A stretch of 64,000 nt of DNA from Pseudomonas marginalis (GTDB lineage Bacteria > Pseudomonadota > Gammaproteobacteria > Pseudomonadales > Pseudomonadaceae), in NCBI RefSeq assembly GCF_008692035.1, contig NZ_VTFG01000002.1, positions 1,302,001-1,366,000 of the forward strand, read 5' to 3'. The notes beneath the pieces were generated by a model. The model saw nothing but the letters and a program-made list of their open reading frames with translations. It was not told where the DNA came from and searched no databases. Below are positions 1 through 8,584 of this stretch, one piece after another; position 1 is the stretch's first letter, and every line of letters begins with the position of its first letter. A program made the translations under genes and the position numbers.

Positions 1-1440
1 CGCAACGTGGTGATCGGCCAGGTGACCGACGTCGCCTTGAGCGACGACCAGAAAAGCGTCAACGCCACGGTTCAACTGGCCAAGCAGGCCGAAAGCTTCA
101 CCCGCGCCGATTCACAGTTCTGGGTGGTGCGCCCGCGTATCGGCGCCGGCGGCGTATCCGGCATCGACACCCTGCTCTCCGGCGACTACATCGGTGCCGA
201 CATCGGCCAATCGGAGACCCGTGCCAAGCAGTTCAAAGGCCTGGAAAACCCGCCGCCCATCACCTACGGCGAACCGGGCAAGCGTTTCACGCTGCACACG
301 CAGACCCTTGGTTCGCTGGATATCGGCTCACCGGTGTACTACCGCAAAATCGAGGTCGGCCAGGTGGTGGCCTACGAGTTGGATGCCGAAGGCAAGGGTG
401 TCAACGTCGAGGTGTTCGTGCATGCGCCCAATGATGCCTATGTCACCGAAAACACGCGTTTCTGGAACGCCAGCGGGGTTGACCTGAGCGTCGGCGCCAA
501 TGGCTTCGCGCTGAAGACCGAATCGCTTTCGTCCATGCTGGTCGGCGGCATCGCCTTTCGGGCACCGCCGTACAGCCCCAACGACAAACCGGCTGACGAG
601 GCACGTACCTTTGAGCTCTTCGACGACCAGGACAGCGCCCTCGCCCCACCCAATGGCGAGGGGCAATACATGGCCCTGCGCTTCGACCAGGCATTGCGCG
701 GGCTCAAGGTCGGGGCGCCGGTGGAGTTCCTCGGCGTCGAGTTTGGCAAGGTGGTGTCGATCAACCTGGACTTCGATGCCAGTAAACGCAGCTTCCCACT
801 CAACGTCGGTATCGTGATCTATCCACAGTTGCTCGGGCAGGCCCACACCAAACTGCTCAAGGTCATGAACCATGACCCCAACGATGAGGCCGCCGGCGTA
901 CGGCTGATCGGCTCGTTCATCGAAAATGGCCTGCGCGCCCAGGCGCGCAGCGGCAACCTGTTGACCGGCCAGTTATACATCGCGCTGGACTTCTACCCGA
1001 AAGCCGAGAAGGTCAAATTTGACCCCAGCCTGCGCCCGGTCAGCATTCCAACCATTCCCGGCAACCTCGAGCAACTGCAGGAAAAACTCGAGAGCATCGT
1101 CAACAAGATCAACCAACTGCCGATCGAACGCATTGCCGGCAACCTCGACGGCAACCTGGTCGAGCTGCGCAAAGGCCTGACCCAATTCAATGCCAAGACC
1201 CTGCCCGGCGTGCAGAACACCCTGGCTGACGTGAGCAAGACGCTGCAATCGGCCAGTTCGACCCTGGCCGAGGACTCACCGCAGCGTGAGCAGCTGACCC
1301 AGACCCTGGATGAACTGGGGCGCATGTCGCGTTCCCTGCGCGAACTGTCGGACTACCTGGGCCGTCACCCGGAATCGCTGATTCGCGGCCGTCCCGACAA
1401 CGCCGCGCCCCTGGACCTGCAAGGACCTCCACGCAAATGA
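1..1440 (+). CDS. pqiB: Intermembrane transport protein PqiB, 3' part
   Basis: The reading frame is open from base 1, so the start lies outside the window; 479 residues remain. PqiB is an MCE protein that forms a periplasmic channel for lipid movement between inner and outer membranes. The visible part holds two MCE-like stretches (around residues 80-180 and 215-330; for example SPVYYRKIEVGQV and APVEFLGVEFGKV) and a long helical C-terminal section rich in Leu and Gln, as expected for the PqiB needle. The next gene, a PqiC-type lipoprotein, starts right after it, which supports a pqiABC operon. Confidence 0.9.
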   Translation, partial: RNVVIGQVTDVALSDDQKSVNATVQLAKQAESFTRADSQFWVVRPRIGAGGVSGIDTLLSGDYIGADIGQSETRAKQFKGLENPPPITYGEPGKRFTLHTQTLGSLDIGSPVYYRKIEVGQVVAYELDAEGKGVNVEVFVHAPNDAYVTENTRFWNASGVDLSVGANGFALKTESLSSMLVGGIAFRAPPYSPNDKPADEARTFELFDDQDSALAPPNGEGQYMALRFDQALRGLKVGAPVEFLGVEFGKVVSINLDFDASKRSFPLNVGIVIYPQLLGQAHTKLLKVMNHDPNDEAAGVRLIGSFIENGLRAQARSGNLLTGQLYIALDFYPKAEKVKFDPSLRPVSIPTIPGNLEQLQEKLESIVNKINQLPIERIAGNLDGNLVELRKGLTQFNAKTLPGVQNTLADVSKTLQSASSTLAEDSPQREQLTQTLDELGRMSRSLRELSDYLGRHPESLIRGRPDNAAPLDLQGPPRK

Positions 1441-1457
1441 CCCCTGGAGCAAGCGCC

Positions 1458-2018
1458 ATGACGTTTCCGTTGAAAATCACAGTGGTCGGCATGCTGCTGT
1501 TGCTGGCGGCGTGCAGCAGTACGCCGATTACCTTTCATACGCTGACACCGGCGCACTGGAATACGGCCACGGGAGCCGACGCAGGCAGCATCCGGATTGA
1601 AAGCATCACCGTTCCCCCCCAGGTCGACCGACCGCAGATTGTGATTCGCCAGGGCGACAGCGGCGTGGCGATCCTGGAAACCCAGTGGTGGGCCGCGAGC
1701 CTCGCGGATGAGCTGAGGAGTGCGCTGGTGGACCAACTGGCCAACAGCAACCCTCGGCAATCGATGTTGTTGCGTCTTGAAGTGCAGCGCTTTGACTCAG
1801 TGCCCGGCCAGTACGCGCTGCTCGACGTCAAATGGCGCCTGCGCCCGGCCGGGGGCACCGAGCGCCCACCGCTGACCTGCCGGACCACGTTGCAGTCGCC
1901 CGCCGGGCCGAGCATCGACAACGTGGTGCTCGCCCATCAAAACAATCTCAAGCGCTTTGCCGCGCAGGTCAGCCAGGCGGTCGACAGGTCAGCCGGCGAG
2001 TGCCCGACGGCACCGTAA
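1458..2018 (+). CDS. pqiC: PqiC-type outer-membrane lipoprotein
   Basis: 186 residues. PqiC (DUF330/ABC-type auxiliary family) is the outer-membrane lipoprotein partner of PqiB. The N terminus is a lipoprotein signal ending in a clear lipobox, LLAAC. I chose the ATG at 1458 because GGAG at 1446-1449 lies 8 bases upstream; an in-frame ATG at 1437 overlaps the pqiB stop and would put seven extra residues before the signal. The short spacing to pqiB indicates cotranscription and translational coupling. Confidence 0.88.
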   Translation: MTFPLKITVVGMLLLLAACSSTPITFHTLTPAHWNTATGADAGSIRIESITVPPQVDRPQIVIRQGDSGVAILETQWWAASLADELRSALVDQLANSNPRQSMLLRLEVQRFDSVPGQYALLDVKWRLRPAGGTERPPLTCRTTLQSPAGPSIDNVVLAHQNNLKRFAAQVSQAVDRSAGECPTAP

Positions 2019-2030
2019 ACCGCCCGGCAC

Positions 2031-4760
2031 TCACGCCAGCAAGCCCATCGCCTTGGCTCGCGCCACGGCCTGGGTGCGTCGCTCCACGCCAAGTTTGCTG
2101 TTGATGTGGCTGGCGTGGGTCTTGACGGTGTGCAGGGAGATAAACAGCTGGTTGCTGATTTCCTGGTTGGAGCAGCCTTGGGCGATCAGTTGCAGGACCG
2201 CCAGCTCGCGTGTGCTCAGGGTTTCGTGGCCGGTCGTGACCTCGGGCGTCACGACCGCCGGGAGAAGCGCGAGCAGGCTCTGGTGCAGCACACCTTGGGG
2301 GTCTTTGCCCAATTGCTCGCGCATCCAGTCCGGATGCCCGTCCAACAAGCGCTGGAACGGCTGTAACGCGCCCCCGGCACCCGCCTCGAACGCCTGGGCC
2401 AGCACCGGCCGCGCCCTGGCTTCCTGGCCGCACTCCAGCAGCAACTGCGCCTGCTGGGTCAGCGCCATCAGGGCAATCATCTGGCGCCCACTGTCGTGGG
2501 CCTGTTGCGCCAGTGCTTCGAGCCGCTCCAGCGCCGCCAGGGGCTGATGGCGCACGGCATCGAGGGCGGCTTGTTGCAGCCCGATATGCTGCGGCAAGTG
2601 CGGATGGAATTCCGGTGCAGCGGCGGCCTGTTCGCCGTGGTAAGTCTGCCCCAGCCGCGTCAGCCAGGCATCCGCCAGGTCGGTGCGGCCCTGGGCCAGC
2701 CACAGTTCGCATTTGATCAGGGTAATCATCGCCAGGTAGTAGATCGGCGGCACATCCCAGATATGCATCAGGCGCTCGGCTTCGGCGAGTTCGGCGAAGG
2801 CTTTGGGAAAGTCATGGCGCCGCCCTTCGAAGCTGGCGATCACGCAATGGCCGATCAGCACGCTGATATCGCGACAGGCCCGCGCCTCGGCCAGGCCTGC
2901 GCGCAGGAGGGCAATGCCGGTTTCGGGCTGGTTGCGCACCAACAGCAAATAGCCTTCGTAGAGCGACAGCCGCGCACGCACCGCATACAGTCGCTGCGGT
3001 GCCAGGCCGTGTAGGCGCTGCAGGCCCTGGCGCACCTCGTCGAGGGCGCGCAGGATTTCGCCACGGGCCTGCAGCACCCGTGCACGGTCGTAATGGGCCA
3101 GGGCTTCGAACAGCGGGTTGCCGACGCGCTGCGCCAGTTCCAGGGATTCACGGTTCAGGCCACGGGCGCGCCACAAATCGCCATCGGCAATGGCCAGGTT
3201 GGACAGGGTCGACAGGCACACCAGGCGCTGGCCGTAACGCCGTTGCGGCAGGCTGTCCAACGCCTCGCTGCAATAGCGCTGCGTCAATTCACGGTCACCT
3301 CGACCGCGGGCGATAATCCCGCTCAGCGCCAGCCACTGGGCCAGCATCGAGCGCTGTGCGGTGGCCGAGGGCGCCGGCAGGAAGCGACTGAGGTACGCGG
3401 ACAGCTCCTGCGCCGCATCCAACTGGCAGGCCAGTGCCAACGCCCAGCTGTACAGCACAATCAGGCGCGGCGTGCTGATCAGCAGGCTGTCGGGCAAGTC
3501 CATTTTCCAGCGCAGCAACATGCCGACATTCTGCTCGGCCAGCAGTTGTTCTTCAGACAGGTTCTGCACCAGGTTGGCCGCCACGTCGAGGTGCCCGGCA
3601 CGCAACGCCTGCTCCACCGCCTCGTCGATCAAGCCCTGGGCGTTGAACCAACGGCACGCGCGCAGATGCAGGCTGGCGGCCGGCAAGACATTGCTGCTCG
3701 CGCGACGGGTGCGCAGCAGGTCGGAGAACAAATGGTGATAACGGTACCAGTGCCCCTGCTCGTCCAGGGGCACCAGGAACACCTGGTGGGCTTGCAGGTA
3801 ACGCAGGATCTCGGCGCTGTCATGGGCTTCGCGCACGGCATCGCACAACTCGCTGCAAAAACGCTCCTGGGGCGCGGTGTCGAACAGGAACGCCTGCACT
3901 TCGGGTGGCAGGCAGTCGATCACTTCTTCCAGCAGGTAGTCGCGGATCAGCCCTTCCCCACCGTGCAGGCTTTGTGGCAAGGCGTCCTCGCTGCCGGCTT
4001 CGGAAGCCGCCAGCAGCCAAAAGCGCAGGCCGGCCACCCAGCCTTCGCTGCGGCGGATGAGGTTGTCGAGGGCTTCACCACTCAAGGAACTGCTGTGGCG
4101 ATCCAGCAACGCCTGGGATTCGGCATGGGTCAGGCGCAGGTCTTGCTCGTGCAACTCCAGCAAATGCCGTGACAACCGCAATCGCGCCAGATGCCAGTCC
4201 GGGCGCTGGCGACTGGTGACCAGCACCACCAGGCCATCGGGCAAATGGTTGAGAAAGAATTGCAGGCAACGGTCCAGCACCGGCCCCTGGGCCAGATGGT
4301 AGTCATCCAGCACCAGCAATAATGGCGCACGGGTGGACAGGTGCACGGTCAGCTCATCGAGCAGGCCGTCGAGCCACTCTTCAAACGCAAAGGGTTGGTG
4401 ACGCTGGCGCATTTTCAGCAAGCCCAGGGATTGGGTGCCGAGTGCCGGGAAGTAGTGCTGCAACCCTTCGAGCAGGCGCTCAAGAAAACGCCCCGGGTCG
4501 TTGTCCCGTGGGCTCAGGCCTAGCCACAGGCTGTGCCAGTGAGCCGGCAGGCCCTGGCAGAACTCCACCGCCAACGAACTCTTGCCGAACCCGGCCGGTG
4601 CGCAGACCAGCAGCAACCGCCCCTCCAGGCCGGCGCCCAGCCGTTCACACAGGCGCGGGCGCAGCACGTAGCCATCAGGCAGCGGGGGCCTGTAGAAGCG
4701 ACCTTCCAGGGTCGGGATTATCCGGCTGGCAGGCCCTTGGATTCGGGACAGATCAGTCAT
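2031..4760 (-). CDS. LuxR-family ATP-dependent regulator, MalT-like
   Basis: 909 residues, close to the roughly 900 of MalT. The N terminus holds a P-loop (APAGFGKSS, residues 54-62), followed by an NTPase/winged-helix region (the Walker B strand is the LLLVLDDYHLA stretch), a long TPR-like helical sensor region, and a C-terminal LuxR helix-turn-helix (LSTRELAVLQLIAQG, then SLHTVKTHASHINSKLGV). Such STAND regulators activate transcription when they bind an inducer and ATP. The start at 4760 is preferred over in-frame starts at 4793 and 4892 because only it has a Shine-Dalgarno-like AAGAG. It lies next to the DUF1329/DUF1302 operon on the same strand, which it may control (inference). The inducer is unknown. 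Confidence 0.87.
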   Translation of the reverse strand: MTDLSRIQGPASRIIPTLEGRFYRPPLPDGYVLRPRLCERLGAGLEGRLLLVCAPAGFGKSSLAVEFCQGLPAHWHSLWLGLSPRDNDPGRFLERLLEGLQHYFPALGTQSLGLLKMRQRHQPFAFEEWLDGLLDELTVHLSTRAPLLLVLDDYHLAQGPVLDRCLQFFLNHLPDGLVVLVTSRQRPDWHLARLRLSRHLLELHEQDLRLTHAESQALLDRHSSSLSGEALDNLIRRSEGWVAGLRFWLLAASEAGSEDALPQSLHGGEGLIRDYLLEEVIDCLPPEVQAFLFDTAPQERFCSELCDAVREAHDSAEILRYLQAHQVFLVPLDEQGHWYRYHHLFSDLLRTRRASSNVLPAASLHLRACRWFNAQGLIDEAVEQALRAGHLDVAANLVQNLSEEQLLAEQNVGMLLRWKMDLPDSLLISTPRLIVLYSWALALACQLDAAQELSAYLSRFLPAPSATAQRSMLAQWLALSGIIARGRGDRELTQRYCSEALDSLPQRRYGQRLVCLSTLSNLAIADGDLWRARGLNRESLELAQRVGNPLFEALAHYDRARVLQARGEILRALDEVRQGLQRLHGLAPQRLYAVRARLSLYEGYLLLVRNQPETGIALLRAGLAEARACRDISVLIGHCVIASFEGRRHDFPKAFAELAEAERLMHIWDVPPIYYLAMITLIKCELWLAQGRTDLADAWLTRLGQTYHGEQAAAAPEFHPHLPQHIGLQQAALDAVRHQPLAALERLEALAQQAHDSGRQMIALMALTQQAQLLLECGQEARARPVLAQAFEAGAGGALQPFQRLLDGHPDWMREQLGKDPQGVLHQSLLALLPAVVTPEVTTGHETLSTRELAVLQLIAQGCSNQEISNQLFISLHTVKTHASHINSKLGVERRTQAVARAKAMGLLA

Positions 4761-4893
4761 CGCCGGGCTCTTGTAGAAGGCTGTTGTCGGCATTGCAGAT
4801 GTCCGCAGACTAGCGGTAAAAGCGGCGGGTTTGTAGATCTTTGCAACATTTGCCTGAAAAAGAACTGAGACAAGAAATATCACCGCAAACAAA

Positions 4894-4985
4894 AAGTGGA
4901 AGGGGGCTTGCTCCCGATAGAGGCGGATCAGTCAATGCTGCGCTGACTGTCACATCGCTATCGGGGCAAGCCCCCTCCCACCTTG
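4894..4985. repeat. REPIN (paired REP, GGGAGGGGGCTTGC family)
   Basis: Two inverted REP arms (AGGGGGCTTGCTCCCGATAG, and its near complement ending in GCCCCCTCCCACC) flank a roughly 40-base centre with its own dyad. This is the arrangement of P. fluorescens REPINs. It sits between the DUF1329 gene and the regulator. The left arm carries a substitution (GTGGAAGG for GTGGGAGG). Confidence 0.85.
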
Positions 4986-5000
4986 AGTTACTCGTGCAGC

Positions 5001-6365
5001 TTAGCGAACACCGTCCTGGCGCAGGGCCGCCGGGGTGAAGTCGCTGGTGGTGGCGGTGAAGCCGAAGTCATAGGCCTGCTTCTCTTCGTTCTTCATGCCC
5101 AGGGCCAGGTAGCGGCCGGACTGCAGGTCGTAGAGGGTTTCCAGGGCGTACCACGGCACTTGCTTGTCGTAGTAGTTCTCGGCATGGGCTTCGGCGACAC
5201 GCCACAGTTGGCCACGGCCGTCGTAGTGGTCGATCACTGCGGCTTGCCAGGTGTCTTCGTCGATGTAGAAGTCACGCTTGGCATAGATGTGGCGCTGGCC
5301 TTCCTTCAAGGTCGCGACCACGTGCCAGACACGGCGCAGCTCGTAGCGTGCCAGGTCCTGGTTGATGTGGCCGGCCTTGATGATGTCGGCGTACTTGAGC
5401 TTCGGATCGTCGATCTTGTAGCTGTTGGAGGCGATGTAGATTTCCTTCTTGCCTTCCAGTTTCCAGTCGTAGCGGTCCGGCGCACCGTTGTACATGTCAA
5501 GGTTGTCGGAGGTACGCAAGCCGTCGGCGGCGGTACCCGGCCCGTCATAGGACACTTGCGGCGCCCGGCGCACGCGGCGCTGGCCGGCGTTGTAGACCCA
5601 CGCCGAACGCGGTTCCTTCACCTGGTCCAGGGTTTCGTGCACCAGCAGCACACCACCGGCCAGACGTGCCGGCGCGGTCACTTGCTGCTTGAAGTAGAAC
5701 AGGATGTTGCCCGGGTTTTTCGGGTCGAAGTCCTTCATCTTGTCACGGAACACGAACTGGTCGCGGAAGTACACCAGGCTGTAGGAGCCGTTGGTTTGCG
5801 GCGTGGCCTGGGTCACCAGGCGGGTCACGCTGCCGCCGCGATAACGGGTGATGTGGTTCCAGATGACTTCCACGCCGCTTTTCGGGATCGGGAACGGTAT
5901 GGCGGTTTCGAAGTTCTCCAGGCCGTTGCCGCCAGACACCAGGTTGGTGGTGGTGGCGTTCTTCTTGATGGAGGCGAACACATCGGCCGGCACGGTAGCG
6001 CCGCGATGGGTCGGGTAGACCGGCATCTTGAAGGTTTCCGGGTAACGCTTGAACATCGCGTACTGCCCCGGTGCCAGCTTGTCCTTGTACTGCTCGACGT
6101 TCTGCGCGGTGATGGTGAACTGCGGTTGCTCACTGGCGTACGGGTTGGCGAGGAAACCTTTGGCATCCACAGCGCCGGCGTTGGTCGGCATCGGCGACCA
6201 TTTCGGGATGGTGCCGGCCGCGTTACCGGCCATTTCCGCGCCCATCGGCGTCAGGGTCGTGCCCAGCTTGGCGGCTTCATCCGCCGACACTGCCGCCATG
6301 ACATTGCTCGCCAGGATCGACAGCCCAAGCACACCCACGTGCAACAGACTTTTGGTTATTTTCAT
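5001..6365 (-). CDS. DUF1329 periplasmic/envelope protein
   Basis: 454 residues with a clear signal peptide (about residues 1-24, ending NVMAA). DUF1329 proteins are predicted to have a fold like the lipoprotein carriers LolA/LolB, but their function is not established. There is no lipobox. The start has AGGAAG about 8 bases upstream. Only 29 bases separate it from the upstream DUF1302 gene on the same strand, so the two form one operon, as these families commonly do. In many genomes an RND/MMPL exporter accompanies the pair; none is present here. A role in handling a hydrophobic compound is an inference. Confidence 0.85.
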   Translation of the reverse strand: MKITKSLLHVGVLGLSILASNVMAAVSADEAAKLGTTLTPMGAEMAGNAAGTIPKWSPMPTNAGAVDAKGFLANPYASEQPQFTITAQNVEQYKDKLAPGQYAMFKRYPETFKMPVYPTHRGATVPADVFASIKKNATTTNLVSGGNGLENFETAIPFPIPKSGVEVIWNHITRYRGGSVTRLVTQATPQTNGSYSLVYFRDQFVFRDKMKDFDPKNPGNILFYFKQQVTAPARLAGGVLLVHETLDQVKEPRSAWVYNAGQRRVRRAPQVSYDGPGTAADGLRTSDNLDMYNGAPDRYDWKLEGKKEIYIASNSYKIDDPKLKYADIIKAGHINQDLARYELRRVWHVVATLKEGQRHIYAKRDFYIDEDTWQAAVIDHYDGRGQLWRVAEAHAENYYDKQVPWYALETLYDLQSGRYLALGMKNEEKQAYDFGFTATTSDFTPAALRQDGVR

Positions 6366-6394
6366 GTTCTGGTCTTCCTGAAAATACAGTGTGC

Positions 6395-8254
6395 TTAGAA
6401 GTTGGCGCCGAAGCTCAGGGCGACGAAGTCGCGGTCATTCACCGTGCTGAAATCACCACCGAAAAAGTTGGTGTAGTTGAGGCTGGCGGTGTAGGTGTTC
6501 TGGTACTCGGCATCCAGGCCCAGGCTGACGGCTTTGCGGCCCTCTTCGAAGTTGGCGCCAGGACCTGGGGAGTACCCCTTGACGTCATGGGACCATGCCA
6601 CGTTTGGCTTAAGGTTTACGCCGGCGAAAACGTCCGGATATTCCCAGATAGCACGGGCGCGATAACCCCAGGAAGTAGCCGTGGTAAAGCCATCATTGTT
6701 GCAGTTGGTATTCAGCCCGTTGGCGTTACCCAGGCCGGCGCCCACAGCGGTCGAGTTATTGAGCGTGTTACAGAAACCACCGGGCAATGTGCCTGGACCA
6801 AACACCGGGTCGCGCCCATAACGCGCCTCGGATTTGCTTTCCAGGCCGCCCACGTGAGTCACACCGATCTCACCCACCGTAGTCAAGCGGCTTGCGCCCA
6901 TTACCTGATCAAAGAAGTGCGTGAACGTGGTCTGGAACTGCGTGACCTCCTTACGGTTGTAACCATGCAAGTCTTGACCAGCCGAGCCCTTGAGCACAGA
7001 GGCATTGCCAAAACCAATAATGGGCGTAACGCCGGCGTAAAGGATGTCGGTGGTACTTAACTGCACGGGCGCATTTGGCCGATAGCTCAACTCACCGCTC
7101 CAGGCGGTCCCCGTAGGCAGGGTGGTGGAAAAGCTCAAGCCGTAGAGGCGGATATCTTCTGGGTATTCGACGAAGTAGTTAGAGCTACCCGCCACAATCA
7201 CTGGACGCAATGCCGCCAAGGGCCCCAGAGGCCGCGTGTATGCCGAAGCTGGCGCACCTTGTGCACTGAAAATCGGCGCACGGCTGTGATAGTTCATGAA
7301 GTACGCGCCGAATTCGGTGTCCAGCGGCTCAAAGTTGTAGTGCATCGCCACGCCAAACTGGCCACTGTCACGAGCATCGCGGTCAGGACCACGGCGCACC
7401 AATACGCCCTCCTCATTCACATCAACACCAGCAGCGTTGAGGGTTGGATACGCCAGAGGCGAAATGCGCGAGCGCTTGCTCAAGACCCGCAGGTTGTTAT
7501 CGCAGCCATCAGAGATAACGTCCGGCTGCGAAAAGAACGTCCCGCAATTATCGGTAACCGTCTGGTCCCACTCCAACTGATAAAAGGCTTCCGCCGACAA
7601 GTTATCGGTCAGCGTTTGCGACACATAGAACATGTTGACCGGAATCAAGCCTTCCTTGATTTCGGCCCCCGGACGACGGAACGCAGACACGTCGATCGGG
7701 TTGATGGAGTTGATACCACCGCCGATGAAGGTACTTTCGCCCCAACTCACCACCTGCTTACCGAACCGCACGCTGCCCGGCTGATCGGCAATGGCATAGT
7801 TGTGATAGACGAAGGCGTCGAGAATCTGCCCACCGGAGGACTTGGCGCCCTCCTTGCGGTTGTTGTCGCTGATGTCCTTGAACTCACGGCTTTCGTCCTT
7901 GAGTTCGAAGTCATACCAGTACTTGCCGCGCACAAATACGCCGGTATCGCCGTATTTCAATTCCAGGTCATGGATGCCCTTGAAGATCTTCGAGAACGTT
8001 TCACCGCGCTTGAAGTTCAAGTGCCCATCATCGGAGGTCTGGGACAGACCTTTGCCACCGTTGTTGGCACCGATCAGATCCTGGTTCGGCTTGGCCGTCG
8101 ACCAGCTCGCCCCCACAGACAGCGACGAGTCAAAACTCCCTTCGATTTCACCGATATTGAAACTGACGCCGAATGCGGGCCCGGCGAGCGTAGAGGCGAG
8201 ACTGACGGCCAGGGGCAGTCTTGCCCGGCGCCAGAACTGGTTTACTGAGGTCAT
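6395..8254 (-). CDS. DUF1302 family outer-membrane protein
   Basis: 619 residues with a signal peptide (around residues 1-29, ending AGPAFG). The body is rich in alternating aromatic/polar strands and ends in an aromatic residue (FGANF), as expected for an outer-membrane beta-barrel. DUF1302 proteins have no settled function. GGAG lies 8 bases before the ATG. It is the first gene of the operon with the DUF1329 gene. Between an acyl-CoA ligase and a MalT-type regulator, a job in uptake of a lipid-like or ester substrate is plausible but unproven. Confidence 0.84.
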   Translation of the reverse strand: MTSVNQFWRRARLPLAVSLASTLAGPAFGVSFNIGEIEGSFDSSLSVGASWSTAKPNQDLIGANNGGKGLSQTSDDGHLNFKRGETFSKIFKGIHDLELKYGDTGVFVRGKYWYDFELKDESREFKDISDNNRKEGAKSSGGQILDAFVYHNYAIADQPGSVRFGKQVVSWGESTFIGGGINSINPIDVSAFRRPGAEIKEGLIPVNMFYVSQTLTDNLSAEAFYQLEWDQTVTDNCGTFFSQPDVISDGCDNNLRVLSKRSRISPLAYPTLNAAGVDVNEEGVLVRRGPDRDARDSGQFGVAMHYNFEPLDTEFGAYFMNYHSRAPIFSAQGAPASAYTRPLGPLAALRPVIVAGSSNYFVEYPEDIRLYGLSFSTTLPTGTAWSGELSYRPNAPVQLSTTDILYAGVTPIIGFGNASVLKGSAGQDLHGYNRKEVTQFQTTFTHFFDQVMGASRLTTVGEIGVTHVGGLESKSEARYGRDPVFGPGTLPGGFCNTLNNSTAVGAGLGNANGLNTNCNNDGFTTATSWGYRARAIWEYPDVFAGVNLKPNVAWSHDVKGYSPGPGANFEEGRKAVSLGLDAEYQNTYTASLNYTNFFGGDFSTVNDRDFVALSFGANF

Positions 8255-8584
8255 CGACGCTACTCCATGTGCATTATTGTTATGGCAGTGAGTTTGTTCT
8301 GTGATGCTTGTAACGGCCGGAATACAACGATTCCAATGCCGCCTGGCAACTGAACCTCCATGGCCCGAAGCGATGCATCCTTGAAAAACTCTGGGTGGGA
8401 CTATAGCCAGCAGGGGGTACCGCTTGATCCCTCTAAAGTGTGATTTGCATCACCAACCCGTCTGCCACAGCCCTTTCGCCATGTCGGCGAAGGCCGACGC
8501 GGCAAGGATGGCTGAAAATTGGCAAATCACAAGTGAAGGCGCGAGATAGAGCATCGCCGTGCCACAAGGGCACGGCAAATCAGC
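8255..8584. other. Intergenic region between DUF1302 gene and acyl-CoA ligase
   Basis: No gene is seen in these 330 bases. It should hold the promoter of the DUF1302-DUF1329 operon on the minus strand. A TATAGT hexamer on that strand (8405 to 8400) is a possible -10 with no good -35, which would fit an activator-dependent promoter. A hairpin lies at 8556-8576. Confidence 0.5.
8556..8576 (-). terminator. Hairpin after the acyl-CoA ligase gene
   Basis: A perfect 8-bp stem (GCCGTGCC / GGCACGGC) with a 5-base loop lies 9 bases past the ligase stop codon. There is no T run, so it may only stabilise the 3' end. Confidence 0.5.

Noticed and set aside
4983..6398. Long open frame antisense to the DUF1329 gene
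   Set aside because: Val/Gly/His-rich translation without a domain; the DUF1329 protein with signal peptide is on the other strand.
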